A stretch of 50,583 nucleotides of DNA from positions 1 to 50,583 of the forward strand of contig NZ_JABEKT010000005.1 of assembly GCF_013283195.1 (NCBI RefSeq), written 5' to 3'. This document shows positions 36,735 through 44,866 of this stretch, piece after piece. The notes under the pieces were generated by a model that saw only the letters and a program-made list of their open reading frames with translations, made no database searches and was not told the origin of the DNA. This stretch comes from Ensifer adhaerens. GTDB taxonomy: Bacteria; Pseudomonadota; Alphaproteobacteria; Rhizobiales; Rhizobiaceae. The translations under genes and the position numbers were made by a program. How positions within the stretch are numbered: position 1 is the first letter of the stretch; every line of letters starts with the position of its first letter.

Positions 36735-38162
36735 GTGTTCATGGCGGTGTGTCAAACAGCCGGACGAATGCTGCCGTCAGCGCTTCGTCACCGCTTGTCT
36801 CCGCTGGGGGGCATGCTGGTCGCCGCCCTGACCGAACCCGACCCCAAAAACACGGCACGGCGCATGGCGCTGGTCGCCTTCGCCATCCGCATCCTCAGCG
36901 CCGCAATCGCCTTCCTGTCCCAGATCATTCTCGCGCGCCTGATGGGCGAGTTCGAGTACGGCATCTTCGTCTTCGTCTGGGTGCTCGTGATCCTGTTCGG
37001 CAACCTGTCCTGCGTCGGCTTCCATTCGGCTGTGATCCGTTTCCTGCCGGAATACCAGGCAACAGCGGCGCTGGACGAAATTCGCGGCCTGACGACCACC
37101 GCGCGCATCTTTGCCCTCGTGTCGGCAAGCACGCTCGCCCTCGTCGGGTTTGCGGGCCTGTGGCTGTTTGCGGAACGGATCGAGGGTTACTACCTCGTGC
37201 CGCTTTATCTCGGCCTGTTCATTCTGCCGATGATCGCGCTCGGCGACGTGATGGACGGCACCGCCCGCGCCCATGGTTGGCCGCTTTCAGCCATGAGCCC
37301 CACCTTCATCATCCGCCCTCTACTGGTGCTCGCCTTCATGGTGCTGGCAACGACGATGGGCGCGCCGCACACGGCGCGCACTGCCATGGCCGCAGCCATG
37401 GCCGCCGTCTATGCGACGACCATCAGCCAGTTCCTCGTACTCACCTGGCGGTTGCGTTCGCGCTACGTCCGAGGACCGCTGCGCATCGAAATGGGACGCT
37501 GGCTCACGGTCGCGGTGCCGATCTTCCTGATCGACGGCTTCGGATTCCTGCTGACCAATTCCGACGTTGTCATTGTCGGCTTCTACCTGAAGCCGGACGA
37601 TGTCGCCGTCTACTTCGCCGCCGCCAAGACGATGGCGCTGGTTCACTTCGTCATGTTCTCCGTCAAGGCGGCAGCAGGTCCGCGGATTGCCGGAGCCATG
37701 GCCGCAAAAGACCGCAGGCAATTGGCCGAGATCGCCATCGAAAGCGCCCGCTGGGCGTTCTGGCCGTCACTGGTGCTCGGTGCAGTCGTCCTGGCGGCCG
37801 GCCCGATCCTGCTCTCGCTGTTCGGTCCGGCCTTCGTCGGCGGCTGGCCTTTGATGGCCATCCTGTTTGCCGGCATCATGGCCAAGGCCTTCATCGGGCC
37901 CGCCGAAATCCTGCTGACGATGGCCGGCCAGCAGACGCTGTGCGTGATCCTGTACGCCGGCGCTCTGGTGGCAAACCTCGCGCTGAACTTGAGCCTCATT
38001 CCTCTTTTCGGATTGATTGGTGCTGCATTTGCAACCGCCGGTGCTATGTTCGTCGAGGCAATGCTGCTTCATTTCGCCGTAAGGCGCACCTTCGGCTTCG
38101 CGCTGTTCGCTTTCGCAAGCGGGCGTTCGAACCATGACAACAACGGGGCGATCCATCCATGA
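36735..38162 (+). CDS. Wzx-type lipopolysaccharide/oligosaccharide flippase
   Basis: 475 residues with about 12 membrane segments, beginning ALVAFAIRILSAAIAFLSQIILARLMGEFEYGIFVFVWVLV, the opening of the polysaccharide biosynthesis/MOP flippase family. It would flip lipid-linked sugar units across the inner membrane. No glycosyltransferase or polymerase genes are next to it, so its cargo is unknown. The start is uncertain (GTG 36735, ATG 36741, or ATG 36768). Its stop overlaps the next gene by four bases (ATGA), so the two are translationally coupled. Confidence 0.88.
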   Translation: MFMAVCQTAGRMLPSALRHRLSPLGGMLVAALTEPDPKNTARRMALVAFAIRILSAAIAFLSQIILARLMGEFEYGIFVFVWVLVILFGNLSCVGFHSAVIRFLPEYQATAALDEIRGLTTTARIFALVSASTLALVGFAGLWLFAERIEGYYLVPLYLGLFILPMIALGDVMDGTARAHGWPLSAMSPTFIIRPLLVLAFMVLATTMGAPHTARTAMAAAMAAVYATTISQFLVLTWRLRSRYVRGPLRIEMGRWLTVAVPIFLIDGFGFLLTNSDVVIVGFYLKPDDVAVYFAAAKTMALVHFVMFSVKAAAGPRIAGAMAAKDRRQLAEIAIESARWAFWPSLVLGAVVLAAGPILLSLFGPAFVGGWPLMAILFAGIMAKAFIGPAEILLTMAGQQTLCVILYAGALVANLALNLSLIPLFGLIGAAFATAGAMFVEAMLLHFAVRRTFGFALFAFASGRSNHDNNGAIHP

Positions 38163-39433
38163 TCGGCAATACCAATCTTCCCGGTGACGCAGACGACAGA
38201 GCTGCCCGCATCCTTGGCGGGCTGGCACCGATGGGCCATTCCCATCCCCAGGCGGAGCACATGCTTGCGGTCGGACGCCCCGGACGGCATCTCGCTATCT
38301 ACCCGGCCAAGGCCGGCTATGAATTGCAGGGCGAACTCGACTTCCTGTCGAACCGGGCGCTTGAGCCGAACGTCTTCTTCACCGGCCGTTTCCTGGCGCC
38401 GGCGATGCCCAGGCTCGAGGAACGCGTGATCCGGCTCGCCATCATCAGGGACAACAACGAGCGCCGCAGCCGCATGCGCTTCCTGATGCCATTTTCGATC
38501 GAGAAGCCCGGCTTTTCGATCGGCGCACCGATTATCCGCGCCTGGTCCAATCCCTTCGGCCCGCTTGGCGTGCCGCTGCTCGATGCCGAGGATGCGGCCG
38601 AAACAATCGACAACCTGCTTGAAGCCCTGACCAATCCGTCGGCAAGCCTCCCCCCGGTTCTGGTTCTGCCGGATGTGCGCCTCAAGGGCAAGTTCGCGCA
38701 ACTGGCGCGTGCTGTCGCCATCGGCCGAAACCTGCCGCTGACAGTGACTGACACGTTCAGCCGGCCGATGCTCGAAAGCCTGCTCGATGGCCCGACCTAT
38801 CTGAAAAAGGCGATCAGCCCGGCGCATTTCCGCGAATTGCGGCGCCAATGGAACCAGCTGGAAAAGCGCGGGAAACTCGCCTATTCCGTCGCGCGCCAGC
38901 CGAGCGAGATCCGCATTCGCATGGAAGAGTTCCTTGCGCTGGAAGCGTCCGGCTGGAAGGGCCGCGAACGCAGCGCCATGGTGCTCGACCGCTTCCGCGC
39001 GGCCTTCGCGCGCGAGGCAATCACCAACCTCGCCGAAGCCGACAGCGTTCGTATCCACACACTCGACCTCGACGGAAAGGCCATTGCCTCCATGGTCGTT
39101 TTCCTGATGTCGGGCGAAGCCTATACGTGGAAGACGGCCTACAATGAGCAATATGCGAAGTTCTCGCCGGGCAAGCTGCTTTTGGCGGAACTGACCGAAT
39201 GGCACCTCGACGACGCCAACATCGCCCGTTCGGATTCCTGCGCCGTTCCCGACCACCCGATCATGAGCCGGTTCTGGCAACAGCGGGAAGAAATGGGCAC
39301 GCTCGTCATCGGCCTGCAGCAGACCCGCGACCGCGACGTTCGCCAGGTCGCAGCACAGTTGCACCTCTACCGCAACACCCGCAACATGGCGCGGATGCTG
39401 CGGGAAAAGATCAAGGCGCTCGCCGGCCGTTGA
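38159..39433 (+). CDS. GNAT-like acyltransferase of the CelD/BioF2 type
   Basis: 424 residues. The N-terminal region (PGRHLAIYPAKAGYELQGELDFLSNRALEPNVFFTG, about 40-75) and C-terminal acyltransferase fold (ALEASGWKGRERSAM, then LDGKAIASMVVFLMSGEAYTWKTAYNEQYAKFSPGKLLL) match the BioF2-like GNAT domain of CelD and FemAB-like proteins in polysaccharide operons. It may acylate a sugar or lipid intermediate. Translational coupling to a Wzx flippase supports a role in surface polysaccharide; its exact substrate is not visible. Confidence 0.78.
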   Translation: MIGNTNLPGDADDRAARILGGLAPMGHSHPQAEHMLAVGRPGRHLAIYPAKAGYELQGELDFLSNRALEPNVFFTGRFLAPAMPRLEERVIRLAIIRDNNERRSRMRFLMPFSIEKPGFSIGAPIIRAWSNPFGPLGVPLLDAEDAAETIDNLLEALTNPSASLPPVLVLPDVRLKGKFAQLARAVAIGRNLPLTVTDTFSRPMLESLLDGPTYLKKAISPAHFRELRRQWNQLEKRGKLAYSVARQPSEIRIRMEEFLALEASGWKGRERSAMVLDRFRAAFAREAITNLAEADSVRIHTLDLDGKAIASMVVFLMSGEAYTWKTAYNEQYAKFSPGKLLLAELTEWHLDDANIARSDSCAVPDHPIMSRFWQQREEMGTLVIGLQQTRDRDVRQVAAQLHLYRNTRNMARMLREKIKALAGR

Positions 39434-39442
39434 CCGGCGTCC

Positions 39443-41089
39443 TCAGATGGGCGCGTGCGGCGGCTCCGCCGCCGCCTGCTCGCGCAGGAACCGCCTGATA
39501 ACCTTGCCCGATGTCGTCAGCGGCAGGCTGTCGACGAACGCGATCTCCCGCGGATATTCATGCATCGACAGACGCGTCTTCACCCAGTCGCGGATCGATT
39601 GTGCGGTTTCTTCGTCGCCAGCCACGCCGGGCCTCAGGACGACATAGGCCTTGACGATTTCCGTGCGCAACGCGTCCGGCTTTCCGACGGCCGCGGCAAG
39701 CTGGACGTCCGGATGTCCGGCAAGGCAGTCCTCAATCTCTCCAGGACCGATGCGGTAGCCTGATGAGGTGATCACGTCGTCATCGCGCCCGAAGAAAGTG
39801 AAGTAGCCCTCGCCATCCATCACGCCCTGGTCGCCGGTCGTCATCCAGTCGCCGATAAACTTTGCGTCCGTCGCCCTCTCGTTCTTCCAGTACCCGAGAA
39901 ACATCACGGGATCTGGTCTGCGGATCGCCACCTGGCCGATAGTTCCGGCCGGCAATTCCTGGCCGTCACCGTCGATGATCGCCACCCGGTGGCCTGGAAC
40001 CGCCTTGCCCATCGAGCCCGGCTTGACCACGCTGAGATCGGCGGCCGACGAAATGACGATGTTGCACTCCGTCTGGCCGTAGAACTCGCTGACCTCGAGG
40101 CCGAGGGCTGCCTTGGCCCATTCGAAGGTTTCCCGCCCGAGCGCCTCGCCGGCAGAACCGATGGTTCTGAGATTGAGACGGTACCGCTCGCGCGGCCTGT
40201 CGATCGCCTTCATCAGCCGCAGCGCCGTCGGCGGAATGAAGGCATTGCGCACGTCCATCTCTTCCAGAATCCGGAAGGCGGTATGCGGGTCGAATTTTTG
40301 CGCCGGCGACGAAACCACGGGAACGCCGAGCAGCAACGAGGGCAGGAGCGCGTTCAGCAAGCCGCCAGCCCAGGCCCAGTCGGCGGGCGTCCACATCCGG
40401 TCATCAGGCTGCGGCAGGAAATGGTGGTGAAACTGGAACCCCGGAAGATGGCCGAGCAGCACCCGATGGCCATGCAGCGCGCCCTTGGGCGGCCCTGTCG
40501 TTCCCGAAGTGTAGATCATCAGTGCTGCATCGTCGGGCCTGGTGTCGGCGGCGACGAAGCCGTCGGCGCCCCCTGAGGCAAGCTCAGTGAAGTCGAGCGT
40601 CCCTGGCCTGGGCTCGGCGCCGCTCAACACGACCAGCCGCAGCCCCGGCAGCCGCCCGCGGATGGCGGCGACGCGCTCGTGGCCGAAGGCATTGGTGACG
40701 ATCGCAGCGGCACCGGCGTCGTGCAGACGGTATTCCAGCGCCTCGACCCCGAACAAAAGGGCGAGCGGCAGGGCAATCGCACCGAGCTTGTAAATGGCGG
40801 CATGCGCAATGGCGGCCTCGAACCCCTGCGGCAGCAGGATCGCCACGCGGTCCCCCGGCTTGATCCCCTGGCGCTCAAGCCCGCGCGCGAAGGCGGAGGA
40901 TTGCCGCGAGAAAGCGCCGTAGGTCAGTGTGCGATGATCGCCGTCCGGGCTGAAATGCTGAAGACAGATGCGCTCCGGCTCACGCGCGGCCCAGGCATCG
41001 CTGACGGCGACACCGATGTTGAACTTCTTGGGGATCTGCCACTCAAACGCGCGGTAGAGTTCGTCGTAATTTTCGATTGTCGGTAACAT
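39443..41089 (-). CDS. Acyl-CoA synthetase (AMP-dependent, ACS/medium-chain type)
   Basis: 548 residues. The AMP-binding P-loop YTSGTTGPPKGALHGHRV (about 197-210), the adenylate motif EFYGQTECN (about 335-342), GYWKNERATDAKFIGDWMTTGDQG (about 395-420) and the C-terminal catalytic Lys in TTSGKVIRRFLRE are all present. It activates a carboxylate via AMP to the CoA thioester. The opening YDELYRAFEWQIPKKFNIGVAVSD resembles AcsA/benzoate-type medium-chain synthetases. It is 134 bases after the TetR gene on the same strand, maybe in one operon. Confidence 0.92.
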   Translation of the reverse strand: MLPTIENYDELYRAFEWQIPKKFNIGVAVSDAWAAREPERICLQHFSPDGDHRTLTYGAFSRQSSAFARGLERQGIKPGDRVAILLPQGFEAAIAHAAIYKLGAIALPLALLFGVEALEYRLHDAGAAAIVTNAFGHERVAAIRGRLPGLRLVVLSGAEPRPGTLDFTELASGGADGFVAADTRPDDAALMIYTSGTTGPPKGALHGHRVLLGHLPGFQFHHHFLPQPDDRMWTPADWAWAGGLLNALLPSLLLGVPVVSSPAQKFDPHTAFRILEEMDVRNAFIPPTALRLMKAIDRPRERYRLNLRTIGSAGEALGRETFEWAKAALGLEVSEFYGQTECNIVISSAADLSVVKPGSMGKAVPGHRVAIIDGDGQELPAGTIGQVAIRRPDPVMFLGYWKNERATDAKFIGDWMTTGDQGVMDGEGYFTFFGRDDDVITSSGYRIGPGEIEDCLAGHPDVQLAAAVGKPDALRTEIVKAYVVLRPGVAGDEETAQSIRDWVKTRLSMHEYPREIAFVDSLPLTTSGKVIRRFLREQAAAEPPHAPI

Positions 41090-41223
41090 GGCCCCGCCGC
41101 GACAGACTTCTGCTGCACTGCACCTAACATCTTCGTCGGCCTCAGTTCAATCGCCAGCGCGACGCGGGCTATCCACCGACAGGCACGAGCTTCCTCTTTC
41201 GTCGCCTCCACGCATTCCTCACG

Positions 41224-41811
41224 TCAGCGCGGCGGCTCTTCGGCGAGAAGCGTTCTGACGTGACCGAGAATACGCCTGAAACCATCGACCCCGCCCCCAC
41301 CCCGGGAGATTACCACCGCACCTTGCCATGCAGCCGTCACGATCGCTGCTCGCGACGCCGCCTGCGCCGGCGACCAACCCACTTCGACGAGATTGCGCGC
41401 CAGCAATCTTTCGATATCACCAAGCAACGCCGCCGCCAGTTCGCGCATCGCCACGGTTGTCGCAACGGGATCGACCATCGTCTGCCCCACCGGGCAACCG
41501 ATGATTTCCCCTTGCGCTGCGTAGAACGTCTCGATGCGGAAAAACACCCGCTCGATCCGCTGCAATGGCATCAGTTCAGGCGCTTCGAAGATCGGCAGCG
41601 TCTCCTTTCGGAAATGCGCTACCGCCTGCTCGAACAGCGCCTCGAACAACGCGGCCTTGCTCGGAAAATGGTGAGTGATCTTGCCGAGCGAGATCCCGAG
41701 CGCGGCGGTGATCTCGGAAAAGGAGGAGGCGGCATAACCACGAACGAAAATCAGCCGCCCAGCGGCATCGAGGATTTCTTCGCGCGTTTTCAGCCCCTTG
41801 TCGTAGCCCAT
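41224..41811 (-). CDS. TetR/AcrR family transcriptional regulator
   Basis: 195 residues. The helix-turn-helix spans about 28-55 (SFSEITAALGISLGKITHHFPSKAALFEAL). The C-terminal domain carries GCPVGQTMVDP, seen in regulators of the TetR_C_11-like kind. It is six bases after the DUF3817 gene, which is two bases after the HemJ-like gene; a 24-base palindrome just upstream of the first gene is its likely operator, making an autoregulated operon. The inducer is unknown; the acyl-CoA synthetase gene downstream suggests a fatty or aromatic acid. Confidence 0.9.
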   Translation of the reverse strand: MGYDKGLKTREEILDAAGRLIFVRGYAASSFSEITAALGISLGKITHHFPSKAALFEALFEQAVAHFRKETLPIFEAPELMPLQRIERVFFRIETFYAAQGEIIGCPVGQTMVDPVATTVAMRELAAALLGDIERLLARNLVEVGWSPAQAASRAAIVTAAWQGAVVISRGGGGVDGFRRILGHVRTLLAEEPPR

Positions 41812-41817
41812 GATGCC

Positions 41818-42132
41818 CTAGCTCGCAGAAGCGATCGATCGACGGAAGAACCAGAAGGTGCCGCCCGGCACGAAGCTGAACAGCATCGCCTTGAAGGCCC
41901 AACCGCGCGGCTGATCTCCTAAGGACAGTTCGTTGATGACGGCCCAGATATAGGTGAGGAAGGCAAGGCCATGCAAAGGCCCCAGGAAGCGCGTCACCTC
42001 GCCGTAGCCGAGGCCATGCTTCAGCGGCACGCCGACGAAGACGAGGAGCAGCAAAGTCGTGCCCTCTGCGATCGCTGCGATACGCAGCAGACGGGAGACT
42101 TTTTGATTGGTTTTATGTTCGGGCATAGCCAT
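41818..42132 (-). CDS. DUF3817 small membrane protein
   Basis: 104 residues with three hydrophobic segments (about 18-36, 46-65, 78-97). RIAAIAEGTTLLLLVFVGVPLKH and LGPLHGLAFLTYIW are the DUF3817 marks. Function is unknown; family members are often found beside other small membrane proteins and regulators. Two bases from the HemJ-like gene and six from the tetR gene, so clearly co-transcribed with them. Confidence 0.88.
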   Translation of the reverse strand: MAMPEHKTNQKVSRLLRIAAIAEGTTLLLLVFVGVPLKHGLGYGEVTRFLGPLHGLAFLTYIWAVINELSLGDQPRGWAFKAMLFSFVPGGTFWFFRRSIASAS

Positions 42133-42134
42133 AC

Positions 42135-42572
42135 CTACTTGATGACGGCGAGGGAAACGATGGTGACGGTCAGCGCCTGCCCCGCAAATTGCAGCACACG
42201 GATGCGGGTGGCGGGGACGATGCCGTGGCGCAGCGAGGCGACGGTTGCCGCGATGGCGCCGTGCAGACCAGTCATCGCGAAGACGCCGGCAAGCTTGAGC
42301 TGGAACCAGAGCTCGCCGAGCGTTTCCGGCCCACGCAGAAAGAACAGCGTCGCGCCTAAGAGAAGCGTCGCAAGCATCGCCGGATTGACGACCAGACGCA
42401 GGCAGCGTTGCTCCACCGCACTCAACAGGTCAGCATTGTCCTGCTGCGCCAGCACCTGCCGATGGCTGCCAAGCAGAACGACCAGCAGACATTGCCCACC
42501 GAGCCAGACGACCACCGAGACGACATGCGCCGCCTTGACCCAGAGATAATAGGGAAAAATCAGATCGAGCAT
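42135..42572 (-). CDS. HemJ/CopD-like four-helix membrane protein
   Basis: 145 residues, all four hydrophobic helices. It keeps the landmarks of HemJ: YYLWVKAAHVVSVVVWLGG at the start (H16, K13), QRCLRLVVNPAMLATLLLG in helix 2, QLKLAGVFAMTGLHGAIAA in helix 3. HemJ is a heme-containing protoporphyrinogen IX oxidase; the same fold is shared with CopD, so function may differ. A housekeeping HemJ would be expected near other heme genes; this copy is in a TetR-regulated operon, so it is likely a paralog. The start ATG 42572 is 10 bases from the operator palindrome; SD GGGTGG lies just before it. Confidence 0.75.
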   Translation of the reverse strand: MLDLIFPYYLWVKAAHVVSVVVWLGGQCLLVVLLGSHRQVLAQQDNADLLSAVEQRCLRLVVNPAMLATLLLGATLFFLRGPETLGELWFQLKLAGVFAMTGLHGAIAATVASLRHGIVPATRIRVLQFAGQALTVTIVSLAVIK

Positions 42573-42581
42573 GACCACCCA

Positions 42582-42605
42582 AAAACAGAATGATCTTTCT
42601 GTTTT
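42582..42605. promoter_or_regulatory. 24-base palindromic operator of the HemJ-like/DUF3817/TetR operon
   Basis: AAAACAGAA (42582-42590) and TTCTGTTTT (42597-42605) are exact inverted repeats, separated by TGATCT, itself GATC-centred; only two bases break the symmetry. It lies 10-33 bases before the first start codon of an operon ending in a TetR gene. The placement over the expected transcription start suits a TetR repressor. Confidence 0.75.
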
Positions 42606-42819
42606 ATCGAAATTGAAGCGGAAGTCACTGCGACAAATCGGCAGTGGCCTGTGCAACACGGAGGATGAATTGCCTAGAGGCAGAAAAGCACGTCTACCGT
42701 GCCCTTGAGACGGAATGCAGCCAAATCAGTGACAACGCCGCGTTGCCTGCTCATCCAACTCGCTTTTTAGTCCATGTTGCGTATAGCTAGGGCGAGCCAA
42801 TGCGCGTTGGGAGGCTTCT

Positions 42820-43125
42820 GTGGTCTTGGCGATGATCGCTATTCACTATCTACCCTTGCTGATAGCGTTCTTCTGGTGGTCGACGCGAACGGTTCAATTG
42901 AACTGGCGCAGTCTCTCGGCTGACGTCCTTAGTATCCCCAGCGTACTGCTCGTTTTGCTAGGCATCCCAAACATGTCTCAAGCTGTCGCCCACTGGTTCT
43001 TTGTCTTCAGTGCGGTCACGCTCGGCGCACTTCCGCTCGCCACAATAGGAGCTCACGTCCTTGCTGGCCGGCTCCTGGGGTTAGCCGCCCGCAAGGGTTG
43101 GCGTGTACTGAGCAGGGCAAAATGA
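42820..43125 (+). CDS. Small hypothetical membrane protein, GTG start
   Basis: 101 residues with three hydrophobic stretches (MIAIHYLPLLIAFFWW, VLSIPSVLLVLLGI, HWFFVFSAVTLGALPLATIGAHVL). GTG at 42820 is preceded by GGGAGG at six bases, a strong ribosome site. Base and codon use are less GC-biased than in its neighbours. I recognise no family. It lies between the divergently transcribed HemJ-like operon and tRNA-Leu; expression is plausible but not proved. Confidence 0.5.
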   Translation: MVLAMIAIHYLPLLIAFFWWSTRTVQLNWRSLSADVLSIPSVLLVLLGIPNMSQAVAHWFFVFSAVTLGALPLATIGAHVLAGRLLGLAARKGWRVLSRAK

Positions 43126-43271
43126 CGTGCCCCGAATATCACCGTTGTCTCTTGGCCCTGATGACAGATGAAGAGTTGATAGAAATCTTCCCTTGAATAG
43201 GAACAGAACGGTATTAAACCGTCGAAAAACAGCGAAAAATCTCAATAAAAACAGCGCTGGTTTTTTAAGAG

Positions 43272-43356
43272 TGGTGCCCCATGCCGGGGTCGAACCAGCA
43301 CTCCTTTCGGAACTCGATTTTGAGTCGAGCGCGTCTACCAATTCCGCCAATGGGGC
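43272..43356 (-). tRNA. tRNA-Leu (anticodon CAA)
   Basis: Read on the minus strand: acceptor GCCCCAT pairs with ATGGGGC, followed by discriminator A and encoded CCA. The anticodon stem CTCGA/TCGAG encloses loop CTCAAAA, giving anticodon CAA (codon UUG). A long variable arm (TTCCGAAAGGAGT) and TTCGAAC T-loop are as expected for a class II tRNA-Leu. Length 85 with CCA. Confidence 0.97.
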
Positions 43357-43575
43357 TCAGGGATGTAAGATATCAGCGGCGTGGATTTACACGAAGGTTT
43401 TTGCTGCGGTCAACCATCATTTTCAACTTGCTCCGCAACAATCACGAAAGCGTGCAGAGACGACGCAGGCGAGACGATTTACAGCGCGCGCCGTCGCACC
43501 TAAGAAGGCCATCATTCAGTTGCAATGCAGCATATGCCGGACACCAATCCCGATGCTTTCCCGCGTGAGGTACGC

Positions 43576-44085
43576 ATGATCGACGCTTCCACCGCTTCCC
43601 GCCATCACCTCGTCATCGCCGTTCTCCTGACGCTCGGCATGGCGGCGACCGTTGGCGGCGCGCTCGGTTTCGAGCATATCGGCGGCTATATCCCCTGCGC
43701 GCTTTGCCTCTTGCAGCGCGACCCCTATTACTACGGCATCCCGCTCGGCATTCTGGCCGTTATCACCAGCGCCTTGAAGCTGCCGGCCTGGACGACGCGC
43801 ACGCTGCTTCTGGCGATCGGCATCCTGATGCTCGTGGGTGCCGGCATGGGCGTATACCACTCGGGCGCTGAATGGGGCTTCTGGGAAGGGCCGTCGACCT
43901 GCGCGACAACGGCGCAGGGCGTATCGTCCAATGTCGGCGATCTCTTAGGTGACCTCGATTCCAAGCATGGTCCCTCTTGCACGGAAGCAGCGCTTCGGGT
44001 GCTCGGCCTCTCCTTTGCCGGCTGGAACGTCATTGCCAGCCTGATCTTTGCAGCGATCGCCCTGCGCGGCGCTGCCAAGGCCTGA
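43576..44085 (+). CDS. Disulfide bond formation protein DsbB
   Basis: 169 residues from ATG 43576, which has TGAGGTACGC before it; in-frame starts at 43525 and 43534 have weaker sites. Four membrane helices are visible. Two cysteine pairs are as in DsbB: CALC near the end of the first helix loop, and the STCATTAQG/GPSC pair in the second periplasmic loop. It reoxidises DsbA by passing electrons to quinone. No dsbA is nearby. Confidence 0.92.
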   Translation: MIDASTASRHHLVIAVLLTLGMAATVGGALGFEHIGGYIPCALCLLQRDPYYYGIPLGILAVITSALKLPAWTTRTLLLAIGILMLVGAGMGVYHSGAEWGFWEGPSTCATTAQGVSSNVGDLLGDLDSKHGPSCTEAALRVLGLSFAGWNVIASLIFAAIALRGAAKA

Positions 44086-44120
44086 TTGAGACGTAAAATC
44101 ACCTTTCGCCTGAAGAGACG

Positions 44121-44144
44121 GCCGCGTGAAGAGGTTCACGCGGC
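44121..44144. terminator. Hairpin between dsbB and the HNH endonuclease gene
   Basis: A perfect 10-bp stem GCCGCGTGAA/TTCACGCGGC with GAGG loop, 35 bases past dsbB and before the convergent HNH stop. GTGGCTTT follows; T-run is poor. Confidence 0.55.
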
Positions 44145-44201
44145 GTGGCTTTGCCCCGGCGTTCGAGGCGCTGTCGCCGACAATCCGATAGCCGAAATAC
44201 C

Positions 44202-44759
44202 TCAGGGCTGCAGTTCGACATCCCAGTAGAGATAGTCCATCCAGCTTTCATGCAGGTGGTTCGGCGGGAATAGCCGCCCGTTGTTGTGCAGGTCCTGCAC
44301 CGTCGGCTGGTAGGGCTTCTGGTGCGGGACCATGCCTGCCTGCTTCGGCAACTTGCTGCCCTTGCGCAGATTGCAGGGCGAGCAGGCCGCAACGACGTTG
44401 TCCCAGGTCGTCTGACCGCCATGGGCGCGCGGCACTACGTGGTCGAAGGTCAGGTCGTCGGGCGTGCCGCAATACTGGCATTCGAACTTGTCGCGCAGGA
44501 AGACGTTGAACCGGGTGAACGCCGGATGACGCGACGGCTGCACGTAGCTCTTGAGGCAAACCACGCTCGGCAACCGCATAGAGAAGCTGGGCGAGGAGAC
44601 CGAGTGCTCGTACTCCGCAAGGATAATCACACGGTCAAGGAAGACCGCCTTGATCGCGTCCTGCCAGGACCAGAGCGACAAGGGGTAATAACTCAGCGGC
44701 CGATAGTCAGCGTTCAAGACGAGCGCCGGTAAGGCCTGCGGTGAGACTGCAATCGTCAA
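44202..44759 (-). CDS. HNH endonuclease
   Basis: 185 residues from TTG 44759, chosen because AGGAGAATACGC precedes it at the right distance and the conserved region TIAVSPQALPALVLNADYRPLSYYPLSLWSWQDAI begins at once; the ATG at 44948 runs into the next gene. The HNH core is CQYCGTPDDLTFDHVVPRAHGGQTTWDNVVAACSPCNLRKG (about 93-133): paired CxxC cysteines for zinc and the HNH catalytic residues. This is the chromosomal RRXRR/HNH family widespread in alphaproteobacteria; its role is unknown, probably nucleic-acid maintenance. Confidence 0.88.
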   Translation of the reverse strand: MTIAVSPQALPALVLNADYRPLSYYPLSLWSWQDAIKAVFLDRVIILAEYEHSVSSPSFSMRLPSVVCLKSYVQPSRHPAFTRFNVFLRDKFECQYCGTPDDLTFDHVVPRAHGGQTTWDNVVAACSPCNLRKGSKLPKQAGMVPHQKPYQPTVQDLHNNGRLFPPNHLHESWMDYLYWDVELQP

Positions 44760-44835
44760 GCGTATTCTCCTGATCGATTCGGCATCTGCACCTTCTATAT
44801 TAGGCCCGTTGCAACAGGATTGTGAAGCAGGAAAG

Positions 44836-44863
44836 AAAAAAGCGAACCTTGGATTCGCTTTTT
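44836..44863 (-). terminator. Terminator of the AlkA-type glycosylase gene
   Basis: AAAAAAGCGAA and TTCGCTTTTT form a stem around CCTTGGA, four bases past the glycosylase stop on the minus strand, with a T-run on each side. Confidence 0.8.
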
Positions 44864-44866
44864 CCT

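Noticed and set aside
43272..43356. tRNA-Leu as an active integration site
   Set aside because: No integrase, no repeated tRNA end and no mobile genes are visible within the window.
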